From positions 186,001 through 250,000 of the forward strand of contig PDHQ01000029.1 in assembly GCA_003339415.1 (NCBI GenBank): 64,000 bases of DNA, read 5' to 3'. The notes beneath the pieces were generated by a model. It saw only the letters and a program-made list of their open reading frames with translations. It was not told where the DNA came from and did not search any database. Positions 58,890 to 64,000 of the stretch are shown here, piece after piece. Numbering within the stretch: the first letter of the stretch is position 1; each line of letters opens with the position of its first letter. Source of the stretch: Ophiocordyceps camponoti-saundersi (nom. inval.) (Eukaryota; Ascomycota; Sordariomycetes; Hypocreales; Ophiocordycipitaceae). Made by a program: the position numbers and the translations under genes.

Positions 58890-61800
58890 ATTAACTTTTA
58901 TAAATAAAATATAAAAAAGTATTTAATTTAAAAAGCTATTATAAGTAGTATTAATAAAATAAATAAAATATATTATAGCCTTAAAATACGTTAAGTAAAT
59001 AATAATATTAGCACTATAAATAAAGATTCTAAGCTAAGGAGAAAAGAAAGAGAAGAGGAAAAACTCTTATAAGTAAAATTTTAATAAATATAAGGGATTC
59101 GGGCTACGCCCGAATAGCTAAGTCACGTAGGGGGTGCTTAGTTAAGTCCGCGCGTATAACGGGCGCGGGGTATATATAGGTATATATAATTAGTTAGCGC
59201 TACGCATAAGATAAGCGCGGGCTATATATAGACTATAACCCTAAATATATATACTATATATACCTTAGAACCTCTTAAGTTATTTTATATTAATAAAGTT
59301 AGCTTTTTATAAATATTAAAAAATATAAGACTTTTATATTAAAATAATTTTAATTATAAATAACTTTAATATTTAATAAGCTATTATCGCTTAGCTTTTA
59401 AAATAATAAGCTATTATTATAAAGCTTGAAAGCCTTATACGCTAATAGTATTAATTTATATAGCTCCTTAAGTAATAGTAATTATAACCTTATTATAAGC
59501 TATTACTTCTTAGATTACTATTTAATAGTAATAAGGACCTTTTTTTAATATAGCGCTCCCTTATATTTTATAAGCTATAAGTAAACTAAGCTTTTATTAA
59601 TATTATTTATAACTAATAAGTATTTTTATACTAATACTTATTTCTTATAATCTAAGCTAAGGTAACTTTATTTTTTAAGTAAAATACTAAATATAAATAT
59701 AATCTTAATTATTTCTTAAGTTACCTTAATATTATATTTACTAACTTATATTAGCGCTAAATAGCTATAATAAAGCTTAAATACCTTATATAAGGCGCTT
59801 TTAAGTTTTTTTTTAATTTCCTTATTTACTTTAAAGCTAAGCTTACTTTAGTAAATAGTACTAAATAAGCTAATAAGATTAAAGTTATACGCCTTTATTA
59901 TACTTTTATATTAGCTTTTCGCTAATATTATATAAAGCGTAATATTCTCTTTACTAAGTATATTATCGCTATTACTAAGATTTATATTATTATTATAAAT
60001 ATTAAATTTTTCCGCCTTAAAAATAAAAGCTAAACGCCCTTACTTTCCGCTTCTAAGATATCCTAAAATACCTTAATAACTAATATATATTAAACTACTA
60101 TTTAGCCGCGCTTTAGCAAATATAGTAGCCCCCTTTCTTAAGGCTAAAATAGCTATAATAGTAAAACTTATTATTAAGCGATTAGAGCTAATAATAATAA
60201 GATTATAAAGTAGCGCGCTAAGGGCTATTACCTCCGCTATAATAATATTAGCTATTTCTTATATAAGTATAAGCTTAATCCTCCTTTATTAGCTTTTTTA
60301 GTTTATTTTATAGATATTATAAAAAAGGAGGAGGACCTTACCTTAGATTAGGGAAATAAATCCCCCCTATATTAAGTTTCTTATAAAGGGAGGACTCTTA
60401 TAGTAATATTATTTATAAAATATTAAATAACTATTTTATAAATATTAATTAGAATATAAACTTACCTCCTTTTTTTCTTTTTATATTTATAAATTTTATT
60501 TTTTTTATTATTATATAAGTAGATAATAGCTATAATTATTATATTATTATAAGCAAATCTTTTATATAGCGCTATTAGCTTAAGCGAATTCCCCTTTTTT
60601 ATTTATAAGTAATTTATACTATTATATAAATATATTACTAATAGCGTATACGCTTTAAGCTATATTTATTTATATATTACCTTATCTATTTTATAGCTAA
60701 TATTAATTACTAATAATTACTTATAATAGCGTATATAATCTTAAGCTTTATTTAAAACTTAATTCTTAGCTTATTTTAGATAGCGCGTAATAATATCTTA
60801 TTATATTTTTATAAGTAGGAAATTATAATTTACTTTACTAATAGATTAGTTACCTTATACTTCGAATCTTAGTAAATTATTTACCTTATTATAGCTATCC
60901 TTAGCTTTATCTTTATAGCTTTTATCTATTATAAATCTTAGTAGCGTACTAACTATTAGTTTCTTATTATTAGCTTATAAAATATCTTTTATATTTTATA
61001 TATTATAACTTTTACCTTAATTATAAGCCTTTTTTTATTTTCTAAAATATTAAATTTTACTAATTTATTTAATAAGGAGAAAGCTAATATTTTACCCCCT
61101 TATTATAATAGTTATAATTACTATATCTAACTCCGCTAAGAACTTAATAGTTCTTTACTCCTTTTATTTTAAAGTTTACTTTATAATATACCTTATAAAT
61201 ATCTCCTTAAAATTCGGAAATAAATTACTAACTTAATAAATAAAAAATAAATCCGCGCTAGCTTATTATTTATAGCCGCCCTTATCTTACTTATAAAGAA
61301 GCTAAAAAGTAAGTAGCGCTTTTATATTAATTATTACGCTTTAAATAAGGTAATAAAGTAAAATTATTATCCCCTTTTACTTATTAAGGAGATACTCTAT
61401 AGCTTTTTAAATACTTATTAGTTTATAAAACTTAATATTTATACTACCTTTTATAAGCTTTATATTATAAAAAGTAAAAAATACCTTATATCTTTTTATA
61501 CTTAGTTTAGTTTATTTAAATACCTTATTTACCTTTTTAGCTTTATAAGAGCGCTTATTATATTTTAATATTATATTAATATTACCCTTAGTAACTTTTT
61601 AGGGGATTTTACTATAATATATTTAAATAATATTCTTATTTATTTAAGAGGTTCTTATTCTAATTATTAGCGTAAAGTATATATTATATTTTTATATCTT
61701 TATTAAGCTAAGCTTTTCCTTAATTTTAATAAATATAATTTTACTATTTATAAGGTTAAGTATTTAAGGTTTATTATTTACGCTAATAAAGAAATATAGC

Positions 61801-64000
61801 TAAACTTTATTAAAGTTTTTATAATTTTAAAATAAAAGGCGCTAACTTATATCTAAGGCGTATATAATTTTTTTAAGTTTACTAACTTTTATTATAACTT
61901 TATATTTTACTTTTTAAACTTTATAGCCCTCTTAGTTAAGCTTATAAAACGTAACGCGCTTTTCTATTAAACTAATAAATATTAGCTTATTTTTAATATA
62001 TTTAAATCCGCGTTTATTTTTACTTTTATTTTTACTTAGTAAGATCTAAATTATAATATTATTATTAAAGCTAATTATTTTAGCGAGGCTATTAGTAAGT
62101 ACCTTTTTTAATTTAGCTTAAACTATATTTTATAGCTTATTATATATTATTTTAAAAAACTTTTACTTATAAAATAAAATTATATAATTTATAATAAAAA
62201 GCTTTTTATTATTATTTCTTACTTTAAAGCGTAGTTTATTAAATTATATAAAATTATATAGCTATTTTTTATTTTTATAAATTATAAAGCCTTAAAGTAT
62301 TTTCTTATATTTAAGGCTATAACGGAATATTAGGCGTATTAAGCTAAGATACTTACCTTTTTTAACTTCCGCTTTTAGTATTATCTTAGCGTATAAGCGT
62401 CGCGGCTTAATACGCTCTCCTAGTAAGAATAGGATCGCCGCGGGATAAAAAAGTACTTTAGTTAGATTATATAGCTTATATTTATTTACTTTTTTAAATT
62501 ATAGCTAATTTAATTTAGCCTAGCCTTATCTTAGTCCCTTATAGCTATACTTTTTACTTAGGACGCTTTAGCCCCTTTTTATAATAAGACCTTATAAGAC
62601 TTTTAGTTAAAAGCTTTTTATACTAATTCTTTTTATTATATATACTACTAAGTAATTTAATTAAGCGCTTAGAAATTTCCGCTAAAAGCAGGTATTTATA
62701 AATAAGTTATAAACTATTTTATCTTTACTTATAAATAGCTATAATTTTAAAGCTATCTTTAAGTTTTTAAGTAAGAACTTTTAATTATTATACTTATTTA
62801 ATAAACTTATAATTCCCTTATAGTAAGATACTTTAGTAAGAATATTACTTTTATATTTCTTTAATATAAGTTTTATTAAAATAATATATTTATAAATATA
62901 ATATATTTTATTTATAACTATTATTATTACGAAGATTACCTTAATTATTAGCGCTATTAAAAGTTACTCTAGCTATTACCTCTTTTTAAATAATTTTAAA
63001 TAACTCTTTTTATAAATTTTATAACTAAGCTACCCGCCGCCTTAAAATCTTAGCCTTATTTTCTAATAATTATTATAAATCGCTTATTAAAATATATCTA
63101 GCTTAAAGCTATAATATTTATAAATATTAAATAATATACTAAGCGCTTTATTTAATATTAGTAGTAATTTTATAGCTTCCCTTATAAGTTAATTTTTAAT
63201 TATAGTTTTAATTAGATAAGCTACTTTTAGTTTACCTTTTACTATCTTACTAAAATTAATAAGCTACTTTTTATAATATATTACTTTTAGATTAATAGGG
63301 GTATAAAGTATATAAACTAAAAAGTATAAGCTATTCTCTATTATATAATCTCCTTTTTATAATTTAACTAGCCGCGCTACTTATTTACTTATTAGCTTAC
63401 TTTAAATAATTAATACTTATTTATAATAAATATTAGTCTTAACTACTTACTTTATAGCTTTAATATTACTTTTCTTAACTAGCTAATAGAGGCGGCCGCC
63501 CTTATCTTTTTCTTAAAAGGCTAAGCTATAGCGTTTATTTATTTTTTTTATAATAGCGTTAAACTAATATAAGCCTTTATCGCCTAAGCTTAATAGCGGT
63601 AATAGGACTCTTTAAATAAGTTTTACTAACCCGCGGAATAGTTTTAAATTAGCGATTTTATATAGCTTAACCTTACTTATATATAGTTTAATTATTTATT
63701 TTAGAAGCTTAATTACTTTAAAAGTAAGTATAAGGTAATAGCTATACTAACGCTACTTACTATTACTTTTAATATATTATCTAATATTTACCTTACCTTT
63801 TATATTAACTTTATTAAGCGTATTACTAGTAACCTTTTACTATCTTAGTTACTTACTAACTCTTAGCTAGATCCCCTTCTTTATTTTTTTATAATAACCT
63901 ATCTTTTAATAAGTATAAAGTTAAGAAAATCCTTACTATAAAGAATATTAAAAGTTAGCGCTTATAAGGCGGGACGCCTTATTAACTTATCTTTATAAAA
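58890..64000 (+). mobile_element. Ty3/gypsy retrotransposon, RIP-inactivated, right block
   Basis: AT-rich block with stops in all frames. A plus-strand gypsy pol is legible: reverse transcriptase at about 61567-61800 with NFLGDFTIIYLNNILIY, whose catalytic Y-L-D-D is now Y-L-N-N (61620-61631); KYLRFIIYANKEI follows; then the RT/RNase H region at about 61930-62400 (FSEAISKYLF; FKKLLLIK, IYNKKLFIIIS, NYKALKYFL, ending LNTLS). Gln codons have become TAA. Gag should lie in 59-61.5 kb and integrase after 62.6 kb, but neither is clearly readable. The block runs off the window. Confidence 0.75.
59098..59114. repeat. Perfect hairpin in a GC patch of the right block
   Basis: TTCGGGC-TAC-GCCCGAA inverted repeat inside a short GC-richer island (about 59090-59220) of the AT-rich block. 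Possibly part of an LTR or a structured leader; not assigned. Confidence 0.4.

Overview
The window is from the nuclear genome of a filamentous ascomycete (Pezizomycotina, probably a sordariomycete). Genes carry many short introns of about 45-80 nt with GT-AG (twice GC-AG) borders and CTAAC/CTGAC branch sites. A secondary-metabolite cluster sits between very AT-rich, gene-free blocks. Those blocks are old retrotransposons destroyed by repeat-induced point mutation (RIP): their proteins are still legible once TGG to TAG and CAA to TAA changes are allowed for.

Layout. 1-15197: left RIP block. It holds a minus-strand Ty3/gypsy element (about 1.5-7.6 kb) bounded by long direct repeats, two tandem copies of an unknown 1.9-kb element nested in one of those repeats, and a minus-strand Ty1/copia element (11.8-15.2 kb) cut off inside its reverse transcriptase. 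15.2-18.2 kb: transition zone with small direct repeats. 18.2-24.5 kb: a DUF2985 membrane protein and a GT28 sterol-glucosyltransferase-like protein, probably outside the cluster. 24.8-57.3 kb: gene cluster. 57.3-58.9 kb: nothing convincing. 58.9-64 kb: right RIP block with a plus-strand Ty3/gypsy element.

The cluster centres on a complete highly reducing polyketide synthase (HR-PKS, 2437 aa; KS-AT-DH-degenerate MT-ER-KR-ACP, no thioesterase). Around it lie six short-chain dehydrogenases (SDR-a to SDR-f in genomic order), two FAD-linked oxidases of the berberine-bridge (BBE) type, one P450, two cupins and one MFS exporter. An HR-PKS without a release domain, with several SDRs, a cupin, a P450 and a flavin oxidase is the set known from fungal salicylaldehyde/epoxycyclohexenol pathways (trichoxide, sordarial, flavoglaucin and pyriculol types). 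I infer a product of that class: the PKS makes a reduced chain; SDRs and cupin adjust oxidation state and help cyclise and aromatise it; P450 and flavin oxidases tailor it; the MFS protein exports it. SDR-a/SDR-c, SDR-d/SDR-f and the two flavin oxidases are paralogous pairs, so this cluster is larger than the minimal set.

Exon structures were worked out by hand from splice signals, reading phase and protein-family continuity; every multi-exon model closes in frame. No pathway transcription factor, tRNA, rRNA or CRISPR array was seen.
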